Notes under the pieces: model-generated | Told to the model about the DNA's origin: nothing | What the model saw: the letters and a program-made list of their open reading frames with translations, nothing else | Database searches by the model: none | Source of the DNA: Pseudoneurospora amorphoporcata | Lineage: Eukaryota > Ascomycota > Sordariomycetes > Sordariales > Sordariaceae | Assembly: GCA_033297205.1 (NCBI GenBank) | Contig: MU859146.1 | Location: forward strand, 1-64,000 | DNA length: 64,000 nt | Reading direction: 5' to 3' | Position numbers and translations under genes: made by a program | Shown: piece after piece, positions 32,859-44,356 of the stretch | Numbering within the stretch: the stretch's first letter is position 1 | How the letters are laid out: every line of letters begins with the position of its first letter

Positions 32859-33680
32859 CTACTCGTCACTCCACTTCAGCTTCAGGACCGCCTCGGAAAC
32901 CTTATACTCCCTCAGCGCCTTGATCGCATCCTCAGGGTTCTTGGCCTCCACCATGATCTTTCCGTTCGCCTGGTTCACAAAACCCTCCTTGATGCTGTTC
33001 TGGATCCACTGCAAGATACCATCATAGAAGCCGTTGATGTTTAGCAGCACGATGCCCTTGTCGTGAATGCCCAGCTGGTTCCACGTAACCGTCTCGAACA
33101 GCTCCTCCATGGTGCCGTAGCCGCCGCTCATGGCGATGAAGCCCGATCCGGGGCCGCCCGCCAAAACCTCCTGCGCCATCATCAGCTTGCGCGTGTGCAT
33201 GTCCTTGACGATGGTCGTGAGGCCGAAGACGTTCTCGTCGGGGACGGCGAGCTGCTTGGCCTTTTCCTCGTCCTCAGCGGTGCCGTCTTTTTGGGTGCCG
33301 TTGGTGTGAGCGGACGTGTAGTTGGGGTCGCGCTCGTACCGGACAAGAGCCTCGGGGATGATGCCGTGGACTGAGTCAGGGCCGGAGAGAGAGACGAGCG
33401 TCTTGGCGATCTCGCCCATGAGGCCGACTGTGCCACCTCCGTAGACTGTGGTATTTTGTGTTAACGAAGATTCCGTATCATTTTAGGTGAGAGCAGTTAG
33501 TAACTACATACCTAGGCCAATGTTGTTGGCAGCCATGACGCGGGCGAGCTGGCGCGCGGCTTCGAGGTAGATGGGGTTGTTGCCGGCGGACGCGCCGCAG
33601 TAGACGCAGATCTTGGCCCGCTTAGGACTGCCATCAGCGTTGGTGCTGGAAGTTACGCCGTTGGTCGACATGTTAGTCAT
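32859..33680 (-). CDS. LOG-family phosphoribohydrolase (lysine decarboxylase-like fold)
   Basis: The product belongs to the LOG family (often mislabelled lysine decarboxylase). Characterised members release a free base, such as a cytokinin, from its riboside 5'-monophosphate. Two exons (33680-33512 and 33445-32859) give 251 residues. The Rossmann-like N-terminus reads KICVYCGASAGNNPIYLEAA, followed by VYGGGTVGLMGEIAKT, which is assembled at the splice junction. The family motif appears as SGGYGTMEELFE (usual form PGGxGTxxE, so Pro is Ser here), with the preceding conserved MHTRK. An insert of roughly 25 hydrophilic residues (SAHTNGTQKDGTAEDEEK) sits in the middle and is absent from compact bacterial LOGs. 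A second ATG nine bases downstream is an equally possible start. The substrate in this fungus is unknown. Confidence 0.92.
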
Positions 33681-35136
33681 TTTCGTTGCTTGATGTTGTA
33701 GTAAAAAGAGTGTTGTAGAGATAGTTTTAGTATCCAGTCCTGGGGTCTTAAATACTCTTATGAGTGAGAGTGGTGACGGTGAAAGTGAAGGGTAGTGGAG
33801 TGGTGACGTTGGAATTCGAGATATTTATACAGAGTGAAGGGCAAAGGTGGGTTCTAGGACCTGCGTCCAGATCTCTTGTGGTGAATCTCCTGGTAAACCT
33901 CTGAAGCTAGATAATAAGATCTATCCGTCAAATCTTAGGATAGGATGAATTCTAGATGTGGTTTCTGGCGAGGCTGGGTGAAGCCAGCATCTAAGGTTCT
34001 GTCAAGGGAGTGTAGTGGCCGCTTGCGGTTGGGTGATGACTCGATATGGGAGGTATCTCGAACCCTTGTAGAGGCGTGAATGAAGTGGATTTATAAGATA
34101 GAGAACGGACCCTCCAAAGTTGCAGGGAGGTTCAGACCTTCTGGGTTGGGTGTGTTCCGACTAGAAGATCGAATCGGAATCTTCGCGAAGATGGCGAAGG
34201 TTGTGAAAATTCAGATGAACATTCCGAAAACATTGGACAACGCAGGTGAATGGATGATTGTTGATTGCCAAGCTCGTGGCAAATAATATGGATTGTTGCT
34301 GGCCTCGTTATGCCGGGAGAAGCCACAGGACAATAGCACCCAGATGATGTTCGAGTTGTTCTTGTAAGCACGGCATCATAACTTTTGTGACTGTGACGCG
34401 CAAGTGTGGACTTTTGCAACTGGAATGTAGTATGACACGGGAGTGTTTGATACTTTGACAGGAGGAGGAACCGCACCGCGGGATGCCTTTCCGGGAAGTT
34501 ACCGTTCGTACGTGCTTCGGTTCCCGGCACTGAATGGTCCAAATTATATCAAGGCAGCACGGCGTAACGGCCAATCGACTCCGAACTTATAGTCGCGCGA
34601 TGTCGAACGGAGTGTGGTGTTATGGACCATCTCGACTTTATACTGTAAAAATATAAAGTTATGAAATGTATGGACAAGGTTTCACGGGGTTGGGATGTCC
34701 AAGGATGATCACTCGGTCGAAGTTGAATCTGTGCTGCATTATTCAAGTTGTGGACATCCATGTTCGAATGGACCCTTGCTGGATGTCTCCCCGCCGTTCG
34801 ACGGACTGCCTGCTGAGACAACTGCGGACCTGAAGCTTGGTGCCAGCTTCCGGGGTCTGTCATAACAGAAGTTACCTAGCTTGGAGCCTCAGAAAAGTTA
34901 AGGGGCAGGTATCTTCAGCTATTGGCAGTAGCCCCAGGTCCACTTCGTTGGTAGCTCCCCTACACCAGAAAATTGTAGTGTACCACGTTGTCCCCTCCCA
35001 ACATCATCACCATCACAACCCGGGCCACTCTTCACAACAGAGTCCTGCGGTAGCGACAGACTACAAGCATCATCTTGGCTCGGCGCAAGTGGAACAATCA
35101 TCTTTTTAATTGTTCTTCATCCGTCACTTTCCCACG
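33681..35136. other. Divergent spacer, about 1.46 kb
   Basis: This spacer lies between the LOG-family gene (leftwards) and the CLPTM1-family gene (rightwards). The left part is purine-rich and moderately AT-rich. A 68-codon ATG frame at 34080-34286 has no recognisable content. No gene is supported. Confidence 0.55.
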
Positions 35137-37178
35137 ATGCCCGAAGGAAATGGTGCCCAGCGTCAGCCTGCGCGGCAGGAGGAGCAGCAAGGCGTAAGTT
35201 ATCATTCCAAAGCTAGGGCGGTGTATCACGGAGCAGCTTCTGACAGTCTCGCTTCGCCCAGTCCTCCGTGTTCTCCAAGATCCTCCAGGCCGTTGCAATG
35301 TGGGCCTTGATGCAGCTCGTTATGAAGCAGTTTATGGGCGGTGGACAGAAGACAGCAACTGTTCAGGATGCGACCGGACAGGCCGTCCAAGTCTCAACAA
35401 GCGTTCCTTCGTACGACCAACGTCCCCAGCGGCTCGATGACGGCGCCGTCTATAACCGAGTTCCTCAGATCATTGCGCCCATCTGGCCCGAGAACAGCCA
35501 GGTTGATATCATGGTCACCATCTCTCCGTCCTTCGTTCCGAACCCGTTGAAGCAGACCTCGGCGGATAAGGTGGTGTTCGAGGAAAAGAAGTTCACAATC
35601 GGCAACTGGACCGACGCGCGTACTGAGGAAAGGACTATCGACATTCCCACCGAGGTCCAGAAGAATGGCACGCTTTGGGGTCATTTCTATGTTGGCTTGT
35701 CCGGCGCCCTCCTCGACCCTACTCTGCCCAACTACGATCCCGCTTCTGCATACCATTTCGTGTGGCCATTGACCCACTACATCCCCCGGAAGAAGGAATT
35801 TAAGACCAGGAGCTTACTTGCTGGTAAGGAGGACGCCGTTGAGGAGGTGGAAGAGGTGCAGGAAGAGCAACCTTCAGGACCCATCATCACCAACTACTAC
35901 CACCCCAACATCTCGCTCTCTTTCATTCCCAATACCGGTTCGATGCCTTTTGCCCGGACGCACCCAGCTGTTCGCCAGTTTCTCCGCCTCGAGGCCACTG
36001 GCGCAAGGGACGGCACCGGCCAGAACACTTGGTATTACCCGATCCTCTTTGTCAATACCTTTTGGCAGCTCAAGAGTCAGATGACCATCATCAACGAGAC
36101 GATCAAGACCATGCCAATGCGCATTGATCTGAACAATTTGGCGGAATGGAAGTTCAAGACGATGGCTTCTATCGATCTCAGCGCCAAGGAAGCGGCGCGT
36201 GCGGCGGCTTTCGGAAATCCCCTGACTACGGGCAGCGATGGGAGCGAGATCGAAATGATCAAGGAAATCTTCCTGGATTCTAACCCTATCCTTCTCGGTA
36301 TCACCATCTTTGCCAGTATTGCGCACATGATTCTCGAAACGCTTGCATTCGGTTCCGACATCGCTCATTACCGCAAGAAGAAGGACAATGTTGGCATCTC
36401 GGTGCGCTCCATCCTCGCCAATGTGTTTATGCAACTTATCATCTTCTTGTATCTGGTCGACCAGTCGCAGAATACTAGCTGGATGATTCTCGGCTCCCAG
36501 GGCGTTGGTATTCTTATTGAGCTATGGAAGATCACGACAGTGGTCAACGTGCGCATTCGCCCTGCGCCTGGATCCATCATCCCATACCGTATCTCCTTTG
36601 AGGACAAGCACAAGCTCAGCGAGACAGAGGAAAAGACCAAGGAGTACGATGAAATCGCTTTCAAGTACATGTACATCGCGGGCGTTCCTCTTTTGTTCGC
36701 CTATGCTATCTACTCGCTAATCTACGACACTCACAAGTCGTGGTACTCGTTCGTCATCGCCACCCTCGTCGGCTCGGTCTACGCATACGGATTCCTGATG
36801 ATGGTTCCCTCGCTGTACATCAACTACCGTCTCAAGAGTGTTGCCCACATGCCCGGCAAGGCCATGATGTACAAGTTCCTCAATACCTTCATCGACGACT
36901 TGTTTGCTTTCACCATCAAGATGCCCTTCCTTCATCGCCTTGCCACTTTCCGCGACGACATCATTTTCTTCATCTACTTGTACCAGAGATGGGCATACAA
37001 GGTTGACTACACCCGCGTCAACGAGTTCGGACAGGGTGGTGAGGATGATGCCGTTGAGGAGAAGAAGGCCGAGGGGCAGAAGGCGGTACTTCCTGCAGCG
37101 TCTGAGGAGCAGATTGTGGGAACTACATCCGAGAAGGCTAGCGGAGTGGAGGCTGGCAAGGTGAAGAAGAGGAAGTGA
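35137..37178 (+). CDS. CLPTM1-family multispanning membrane protein
   Basis: The product belongs to the CLPTM1 (cleft lip and palate transmembrane protein 1) family of ER or Golgi membrane proteins; animal members affect receptor trafficking, and CLPTM1L acts as a lipid scramblase. Exon 1 (35137-35193) encodes a polar 19-residue start and exon 2 (35262-37178) the rest, 657 residues in all. A hydrophobic segment (ILQAVAMWALMQLVM) near residue 30 is followed by a large lumenal beta-rich domain with N-glycosylation sequons. A C-terminal half then has several membrane helices (ILLGITIFASIAHMILETL, ILANVFMQLIIFLYLV, YMYIAGVPLLFAYAIYSLIY, FVIATLVGSVYAYGFLMM). Family motifs include YINYRLKSVAHMPGKAMMYK and FRDDIIFFIYLYQRW. 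The tail is acidic then basic, ending KVKKRK, which resembles a dilysine-type retention context. Confidence 0.94.
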
Positions 37179-38691
37179 ACTTGACGAAGCGCGATGTCAG
37201 ACTTGTCCGGCGTTGATGTACCAGGGTAAAATGGGGCTCAGCATTTTGGAGAATGGTACACAAAAGCCTTAACTTATACTAATATAGAAGAATAATCTAC
37301 CTGTTTGTGAGCTTAATTATGCTTTCTGTGGAGGCTTGGGCCATCGATATAGGGCACCCACCGTTGGTTAATGATAAGCCTGTGTTGTAGGCGCAAGCTG
37401 AACGGCAGTCATAACGTCGTACGAATGTAATATGTGTATATATATATATCAGTTCGGGGGTGTCAACGTTTATACCCACCATGCTGTCGGTCATCTCTAG
37501 CCGTAGGGCTGAGCATTGGGTGGGTTGCAACCGCTATCCATTGAATAGTAAGATGTTTTTCCCTCTCCGTCGTCGAAGCTGGGGCCATCAGGTAAAGGCA
37601 GATGTCAACTGCTAACTGATTGTTTTTACTTGTAGGAGTTGAAGGGCTCGTGGGATCTGAAAATAGGTATATAAATAAGTAGTAATGTCCTATTCAGGAC
37701 GTCCAGGGGCACCTATTCTAATGCGCCCCGCCAACAGGTCTCCACGATCCCCAGGTTTTGCAAACAAACCGTCCCCCAAACCCCGTCCATTTTGCTCCCG
37801 GACAAGATACCAGGGGACTCCCATCACCGACAACACGAGTCAAACGTAACCCTGGTTGAGCACCTTGCTGTCCTTTTACAGGGTTCCATTTGGAGAAGTT
37901 TGCAGGTCTCAGAGGCCGCCCATGCTGATGGACTCCACGCCAGGGTCAGAAAGAACATTTACAGCCCCTGTTAGTATCACCGTTGTTCTGCCGTGCTGCT
38001 ACAGCAACTTCTTCCTAGGGCAACTCCTGTCCAGTGTTGTGTTTGTACAGCGGCTTCCACGTCTGCCTGCCTCTGCCAAGCAGAGATCCACAGGGCCCTT
38101 CCATAGTTAGCTTAAGTCCCGCCGCTGCATAACCGTCGGATCGTTTCCAAGCGCCCGGGCCCCGAACCCCGTTGCAGGGCACGACGATTCAACATCCATC
38201 CCCATTTTCCTTCCTAGGCCACCGAGTCTTCCATGTGATGTTTCGTTTCCTTGACTGGACCCCTTTCTCACATGTTCAAAATTTACGGTGAGTTCTTCTT
38301 CATCACCTCATCCATACATACAGCTACCGGATCGGAGCTCTTGGTATCCACTTGATGACGACGGACGACAACAACACCAACGCTGCGCATTTGTAGAGAC
38401 TAGAGATACCTAGAGAGATACTCTCGTCTACAGGACGCCCCCGATTCGACTTCCGTCAGTGACGAGAGCCTCGTTGGTTGTGGCCCATTCAGCTTACGTC
38501 TACTTGCGGTCGTCTATTCTACAACATACTGAAGCGGCATTGAATATGCGCTAGGCGAGGGAACCAAGCCATTGAGAAGAGGAATTAAAGACGACGCCGA
38601 GACAGAAGATACCAACGGGAGGAGGTGGAGGGGGATCCGATATAAAGAGATCAGCAACCCGCAAAGCAGCCATCGCCAACCAAAAAAAGAT
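37179..38691. other. Spacer, about 1.5 kb
   Basis: This tandem spacer lies between the CLPTM1-family gene and the CaaX protein gene. A short (TA)n run occurs at 37437-37449. No coding frame is convincing on either strand. Confidence 0.55.
37437..37449. repeat. Short TA dinucleotide run
   Basis: About six TA units follow a GTGTA stretch, in the 3' spacer of the CLPTM1-family gene. Confidence 0.7.
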
Positions 38692-40273
38692 ATGAGCGCA
38701 GGTCCCAGCAAGAATAACGACACGGTCGGGTCGCTGTTGAAGGACATTGCGGATTACTTGACCAGTTCACTTCGCGCACTCAGATTTGCCGACAAGCGTC
38801 ACTGGGGCCCTGACGAGTTTGAACAGATCCGCGCCCTGGAAGATGCATTGGATGATGCGAAGGCGGATTTTCAGGAACTTGGTGTCCTGGTCAATGGGCA
38901 GTTTTACTATGAAGGGGACAGAACTCGTAAGTATATGATGAGATTCCAGATTTCTTCTCACTCTCATTTTGCTCTTCTCAGGCGGAAAGTCATCTTTCTA
39001 TGCCCTCTTAGACTTTTACCTGACACTCTCACTCACCACCTCCATTCACTAAGTACTGTCCTCACTCCTTTCCCGCCACAACCACTCAGACAAAACCTCT
39101 CATTACCCGTTCTACTACTAACCCTCTCTCGCAAAAGCCGAATCCCTCAACGAACTGCGCGCCCTTCTGATCAAATACGAATTCCACGCCCGCAACTTCA
39201 AAGACTGGATCCGGCAAGGCGGGCCCATCAACCCAACCTGGCTCAGCGAGACCAAGGAACTCCAACTTGAGCTTCACCGCACTCAGTGCCGCGCCGCTCG
39301 GCGCATATTCGCGGCCGAGCAAGAAGGAGTGTGGACGCGATGTCTGGGCGCCCACCAGGTGTATCGCCAGCAGCGAAGGAACGAGGAGGCTGAGCGAATA
39401 CGGAAGCAGAAGGAGGAGGCGCAGCAGCGGGGAAGGGAGACTATAGAAGGAGGTACAGGGAGGAGGCAGCAGCAGAGGGAAAGAGACCTCGAGAGGATAC
39501 CGCCGTGGCAACGACATGAGTTCCAGCAACAGCAGCAGCAGCAGCAGCAGCAGCAAGGAAAAGGGCCAACGGATGAGGGGTTACGGCCAGCGTTGAGAAG
39601 GGGGAGGAGGTTAAGCCTCGAGGATCTGGTTCCATGTTGCAACGCTGTCGGGAGGTTCGAGAGGTTTGGAGAGCACGACGTGGCCTTTGTCTGCGACTTT
39701 TGCGACGGCTTCATTGTCTGGCCGGATCTGCAGAGGATGCCATCTACGAGGGCGGCGTTGGATCAGACGAGTGGTGGGAGTACAAGTACGGCGACAAATA
39801 CCCCGACGTTAGCGACTACGGCGACAAATTCTCCCCGGAAACTCATATTGCCGACCATAGTCACACAATCATATCCACCACTAAATCCAGCATTATCAGC
39901 CACCACAACAACAAAAGACACAGAAACAGAAACAACAACAGAAACTACATACCCCAACTGGCAAGCCCAAGGTCTCAGCGTCAAAACAGGCGAAGCCAAA
40001 ACAGTCGTCTTTGCCCCCATAGCCATCGCGAACCACATCGCCCCCGTCCCCGGCGACTGGCTGGCGAGGATATGGTGTCCTTACTGCGACGAGTACACGT
40101 ACGTGGATCAGGGCGAGGACAGCGAGGACGAGGTGAAGTGGGCGCAGGACGAGAGGGGGTTCGAGGACTTGGCTAGCTTTCAGGAGCATCTGGAGTGGTA
40201 TCATACGGCGTTGCCGGTGCCGAGTATACCGGCTTTGTTGCCGAAGGCGGCGGGGAGTTGTGCGGTTATGTGA
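38692..40273 (+). CDS. Unrecognised protein with polyQ, two CxxC sites and a C-terminal CaaX box
   Basis: I do not recognise this family. Two exons (38692-38926 and 39138-40273) join in phase to give 456 residues. The codon structure across the junction (RTP then ESLNELRALLIKYEFHARNF) is good on both sides. The N-terminal 160 residues are helical and charged. A basic/Gln-rich region follows and contains an 11-residue polyglutamine (39524-39556). Next comes CCNAVGRFERFGEHDVAFVCDFCDGFIVWPD, with a CxxC pair (CDFC), then a Thr/Ser-rich linker. A second CxxC (WCPYCDEYTY) follows, with an acidic stretch and HLEWYH, so a bipartite zinc site of CxxC...CxxC...H type is plausible. The protein ends SCAVM, a farnesyl-type CaaX box (Cys, aliphatic, aliphatic, Met). 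Membrane attachment by prenylation is inferred from that motif alone. Confidence 0.75.
39524..39556 (+). repeat. CAG/CAA repeat coding for 11 glutamines
   Basis: Eleven Gln codons (mostly CAG, with CAA second and last) run in frame in the CaaX protein gene. Such runs vary in length between strains. Confidence 0.9.
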
Positions 40274-40645
40274 TGGCGGTTGCCACCTCTATCTGGATCG
40301 ATAAAATCTGGCGATTTGGGCTGGATTACAGACTTCTTAAGTAGGGAAGCAGACTGGTAGGCCCCCTCAGGGATAGATTTGTATCAGAGCCTCACAAATG
40401 CATGGCGTTGGGTAGAACAGATACCGGTCTGAGATCAACCTGGATATACATGGATGAGAGTGGGTGACTGCAGTACAGCAGTCTGTAGAGACCTTGTCAG
40501 TTGAGGTGTGTGAACTCATCACGGGATGAAGGAGTTGAATACAAGAACTTATAAGAACATATGTCTTGATAGCTGAAAATACACCCGGCCCAGCATCCTT
40601 TTGCGTTCATCCCCCCTTTACCCAAACTCCATGCTAGGTCAAGCC

Positions 40646-40688
<43 letters not shown>

Positions 40689-40757
40689 CCCACAAATCCC
40701 TTTTAATAACTTTTTGGCATTAATCACATTTTCCCTTTTCCACAACCGTAAAGCCGC
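40274..40757. other. Convergent 3' spacer with a 40-base A tract, 484 bp
   Basis: This tail-to-tail spacer between the CaaX protein gene and aro-2 is dominated by the A homopolymer at 40648-40687. I see nothing else in it. Confidence 0.6.
40648..40687 (+). repeat. Uninterrupted run of 40 A
   Basis: Forty consecutive A bases are flanked by GCCGC on the left and GCCC on the right. On the minus strand this is a T40 tract starting 71 nt after the aro-2 stop codon. Confidence 0.9.
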
Positions 40758-42192
40758 TTATTGCTTGAAGTCCGACTCCTGGACATTCTCAGAAACACCG
40801 TTTCCTACCGTGTCCTTTCCGGAGTTGATAGTCTGCTTGAGAGGAGGAAGCAGGCTCTTGGCAGTATGCCTGGCCTGCTGCGCCAAAACGGCATCCATGA
40901 TCACCAAAGCAGCCATGGCCTCAACGATGGGTACCGCACGAGGAACGACGCTGGGGTCGTGTCTACCCTTGGCGGCGAGAACACCCTCCGAAGAACCATC
41001 GTAGGTAGCAGTGGTCTGCTCCTGACCGATGGTGGCAGCAGGCTTGAAAGCGACTCTGAAGTAGATGGGCGCACCGTTGCTGATGCCACCCTGGATACCA
41101 CCAGAGAAGTTGGTCTTGGTGGTCAACCTAGGACGGGGGATGCCGTTGCGAGCAGCGCCGCTGGCAGCCACGCTGGGAGGGATTTCCGTGTTCTCGGCAG
41201 AGACGAAGGGGTCGTTGTGAATCGAGCCGGGAACCTCGCAGCCTCCGAAACCGGAACCGATCTCGAAGCCCTTGGTGGCGGGAATGCTAAGCATAGCGTG
41301 CGCGAGCAGGGCTTCGAGCTTGTCGAAAGCAGGCTCGCCCAAGCCGCTGGGAACATTGCGGATGACGCAGGTGACGGTGCCGCCAATGCTGTCGTGGTTA
41401 TCCCTGAACTTGGTGATCAGATCCTCCATGCGCTTGTTGGCCTCGGCATCGGGGCAACGGACGGGCAGGTAGCTGTCGACGGTCTCGCGGGTGATGGAGT
41501 TGACGAGCTTGAGGAACTCGGGGTTGGTGCTCGGGCTGGGGTGTTGGGCGGTAGGAGGGAAGAGGTGCTCGGAGCCGACCGAGGAGACGAAGGCGACAAT
41601 CTCGACACCGTAGGCGAGCTTAAGGTACTTCTCGGCGATGGCACCAGCAGCGACACGACCAATGGTCTCGCGGGCGGAGGAGCGGCCGCCACCCGAAGAG
41701 GCCTTGACACCGTATTTCTCGAGGTAGGTCCAGTCGGCGTGGGAAGGGCGGGGATACATGTCCATGGTCTTGTTACCGTAATCTGGACAGAACAAATAAA
41801 AGCATTAGCTGGCTACAAGGGGAAACAAAGAGTCTTGTAATGTAACAGGCGGAACTGACCCTTGGGGCGCTGGTCCTCGTTCATGACCAGCATGCCAATT
41901 GGTGTTCCAAGAGTGACACCGAACTCGGTGCCGGACTGGATGATGACTCTGTCCTTCTCGTTTCTCGGCGTGGTGATGGCGCTCTGTCCGGGACGTCTGC
42001 GGGTCATCTGGGGCTGGATATCGTCCTCGGTGAGCTCCATGCCGGGAGGGACGCCATCGACAATGCAGCCGACTGACTTGCAGTGCGACTCGCCATAGCT
42101 GTTGGGTTGTTAACTATTGATGGCCCAGTTGGCAATGCGTTGTTTTTGCAGACGTACGTTGTGACACGGAAATATTGGCCAAAGGTAGACAT
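40758..42192 (-). CDS. aro-2: Chorismate synthase
   Basis: This enzyme catalyses the last shikimate-pathway step, 5-enolpyruvylshikimate-3-phosphate to chorismate, with reduced FMN; the Neurospora enzyme also carries its own flavin reductase activity. Three exons (42192-42158, 42098-41860, 41782-40758) give 432 residues. The three family signatures are present: GESHCKSVGCIVDGVP, partly across the first junction; RPSHADWTYLEKYG; and GRSSARETIGRVAAGAIAEK. The arginine-rich FMN/substrate segment QMTRRRPGQS and the C-terminal region RHDPSVVPRAVPIVEAM are also intact. The first exon is just 35 nt and carries MSTFGQYFRVTT. A TGACTCA lies 102 bp before the ATG. The gene is divergent from the lipoate ligase gene, and its product feeds the PabA-PabB enzyme encoded 13 kb to the left. 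Confidence 0.98.
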
Positions 42193-42905
42193 GATTGCGG
42201 TGGTTTGATATGGTTCGAAGAGGATGCGGAGGAAGGAGGAAGTTCAAGTTGCCTTGTAAGATGCGAGAGAAGGCGTAATGGTGGCCCTGATGGTGACTCA
42301 GACAGGGGTCTTTGTTGATCCTCGCAGAAAATAAAAAGTGGAAGTTCCCGTCTTCTGCACAAACACTGGAACTTGGGTGTTTGATGATTTATTGTACATA
42401 CAATACTCTACAACCTTAAACACAAAAAAACCAATGCAGAGAGTCAGCGGTTAAGTCTTTTGCCAGAAGCGAGAGTCAGACAAGCGAACCTGTCCAAGAG
42501 GGAAAAAGAGATGCCCCTCGAACGCCGTCATCGGCCCTCCCGCAAGATCCCCTGGCTGCCGCTAAAGGATCCAGATCGGAGCACGGACCACACCTTTCTG
42601 TGGACGCCGACACGGAGGGTTTTTGGTGTTTCATCCGGAACCGCCAGGGTTACCTTCTAGCAAGGGTTGGGTAAGGCGAAAGCTGATGAAGCTGAAGCGG
42701 AAATCTACAGGGCCGGGACATCTACAGTGGATCCAAGGTCATCCGGGGATGCCTTGATCACCTCTCGCCAGAATCGCCTAGTCGTCGTCTTGTCAGTATG
42801 GCAACCTTTTTCTGCCTTCAACAACCTGAGGCCGGCTTTTTCGGAGTGGGATGAGTGAGACTGACGCCAGTCAGTACCTTAGACATCCAGACACTCCAAG
42901 ACGGG
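42193..42905. promoter_or_regulatory. Divergent promoter region, 713 bp, aro-2 / lipoate ligase
   Basis: This head-to-head spacer contains the TGACTCA at 42294, near aro-2. No coding frame is supported. Confidence 0.55.
42294..42300. promoter_or_regulatory. TGACTCA, Gcn4/CPC1-type site before chorismate synthase
   Basis: A perfect TGACTCA lies 102 bp upstream of the aro-2 ATG and over 600 bp from the divergent gene's ATG. It is the classical binding sequence for cross-pathway control of amino-acid biosynthesis in fungi. Confidence 0.65.
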
Positions 42906-44356
42906 ATGGCCGCCTTGCTCTTGCGAAGCACGACCGGTGGCTTCCGTTGCTTGACAAAGGGTCCGGCCTTCGTCAGCACCACCACAACTACTCTTTCGTC
43001 CAATCCTGGCTTCGGCCTTCTCACCAAACTCCGCCGGTCTTATAGCACAACAACCCTCAGCCAAGACCTGTTGAACAAAAGGGTCCAGGTCTATCAGTCC
43101 ACTTCCCACGACCCATACCTGAATCTCTCCATCGAACATCACCTTCTCCAACATTCACACCCAGACTCCTACGTCCTCTTTCTCTACATCAATGACCCTT
43201 GCGTCGTCATTGGTCGTAACCAGAACCCATGGCTTGAAGTCAACTTGCCTGCCCTGCAAGAAGCAGAGGACATCAAACTGGTCCGTCGCCGTTCCGGTGG
43301 TGGCACCGTCTTTCATGACCATGGCAACGTGAACTGGAGTGTCATTTGCCCGCCCGCTGTCTTCGACCGCGACAGGCATGCCGAGATGGTTGTCCGCGCG
43401 CTCAAGGATCTGGGGATTACCACAGCCAAGGTCAACGAACGCCACGATATTGTCATCGCCGGAGACGGAAGGGGCAACGGAAAGGATGTCTTCAAGGTAT
43501 CTGGATCCGCCTACAAGCTTACCAGGCTAAGATCGCTTCACCATGGAACATGTTTGCTCAACTCTCCACGGTTGAAGAACATTGGCAAGTTCCTCAGGAG
43601 TCCAGGTGAGCCTTACATCAAGGCCAGGGGCGTGGAGAGTGTGAGATCGCCGATTCGGAATGTTGATATCGACACGGAGGAGTTTAACAAGCGCGTTGTG
43701 GATGAGTTCCTCGCCATGTACGAAGAACAGTTTGGTGAAGATGTAAAAGTAGAACGTGTTGGGGAGGAAGTGAAAGACATGGGTAATATTCGCAAGGGTA
43801 TGGACGAGTTGACGGTAAGTCGTAGTCCATTCCTCGTTGTCGGTGACTTGTGCTTATGCTCTATAGTCTATTCCTTGGATATACGGCCAAACACCCCAGT
43901 TCACCTTCTCTTCTCGCCCAACTGAAGATGACCCAAGGGAACGTCCATCTCTTGACCTTGATGTACAGTCAGATGTAAGTCTTTGTTTTTTTATTCTTCT
44001 CGAAAGCCTACTCACGACGGTCTCAGATGAGCTCTGTTTTGCAAATCAAGCTGCTAACACCTCATCAGTTCAACATCGAGTTCACTCTCCGCCATGGTGA
44101 GATTCAGACCGCCAATGTGTCTGGTCTCAAGTACGAAGGCCCCACTATGGACGAGGACTTTTACGACGGAATGGTCAGCCAGGCCCTGGCACAGGGCTCT
44201 GATGACGAAAGCGCAGTAAAACTGTACGAGATTAACGACTGGGCGACAGCTCTCAAGTCGGCTACCTCCGGACAGGCATTCAAGATGTCTGATTCTTCAC
44301 TGAACAGCATCTCTGGGTGGTTGAACAAAGTGTTCCCTGGGAATCACTTCCGATGA
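42906..44356 (+). CDS. AIM22: Mitochondrial lipoate-protein ligase / lipoyltransferase
   Basis: The product attaches or transfers lipoyl groups onto mitochondrial dehydrogenase and glycine-cleavage proteins (LplA/LIPT1 family, yeast Aim22/Lip3). Three exons (42906-43814, 43867-43974, 44069-44356) give 434 residues. The N-terminal 45 residues are rich in Ser, Thr, Arg and hydrophobics and read as a mitochondrial targeting signal. Catalytic-domain motifs follow: YVLFLYINDPCVVIGRNQNP, RRRSGGGTVFHDHGNVNWS, and KVSGSAYKLTR with the lipoyl-AMP-binding Lys. The C-terminal accessory domain begins PWIYGQTPQFTFS and continues with FNIEFTLRHGEIQTA. The ATG chosen gives the best targeting signal; codons upstream in frame lack an ATG. 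Intron 2 offers two in-frame acceptors 42 nt apart; I chose the downstream one because a CTAAC branch site precedes it and the protein aligns better. Confidence 0.9.

Noticed and set aside
34080..34286. 68-codon ATG frame in the LOG/CLPTM1 spacer
   Set aside because: No domain or promoter-like leader; the length is within chance expectation.
40761..41840. 359-codon open frame antisense to chorismate synthase
   Set aside because: The aro-2 frame carries all signatures; the antisense frame is a codon-bias artefact.
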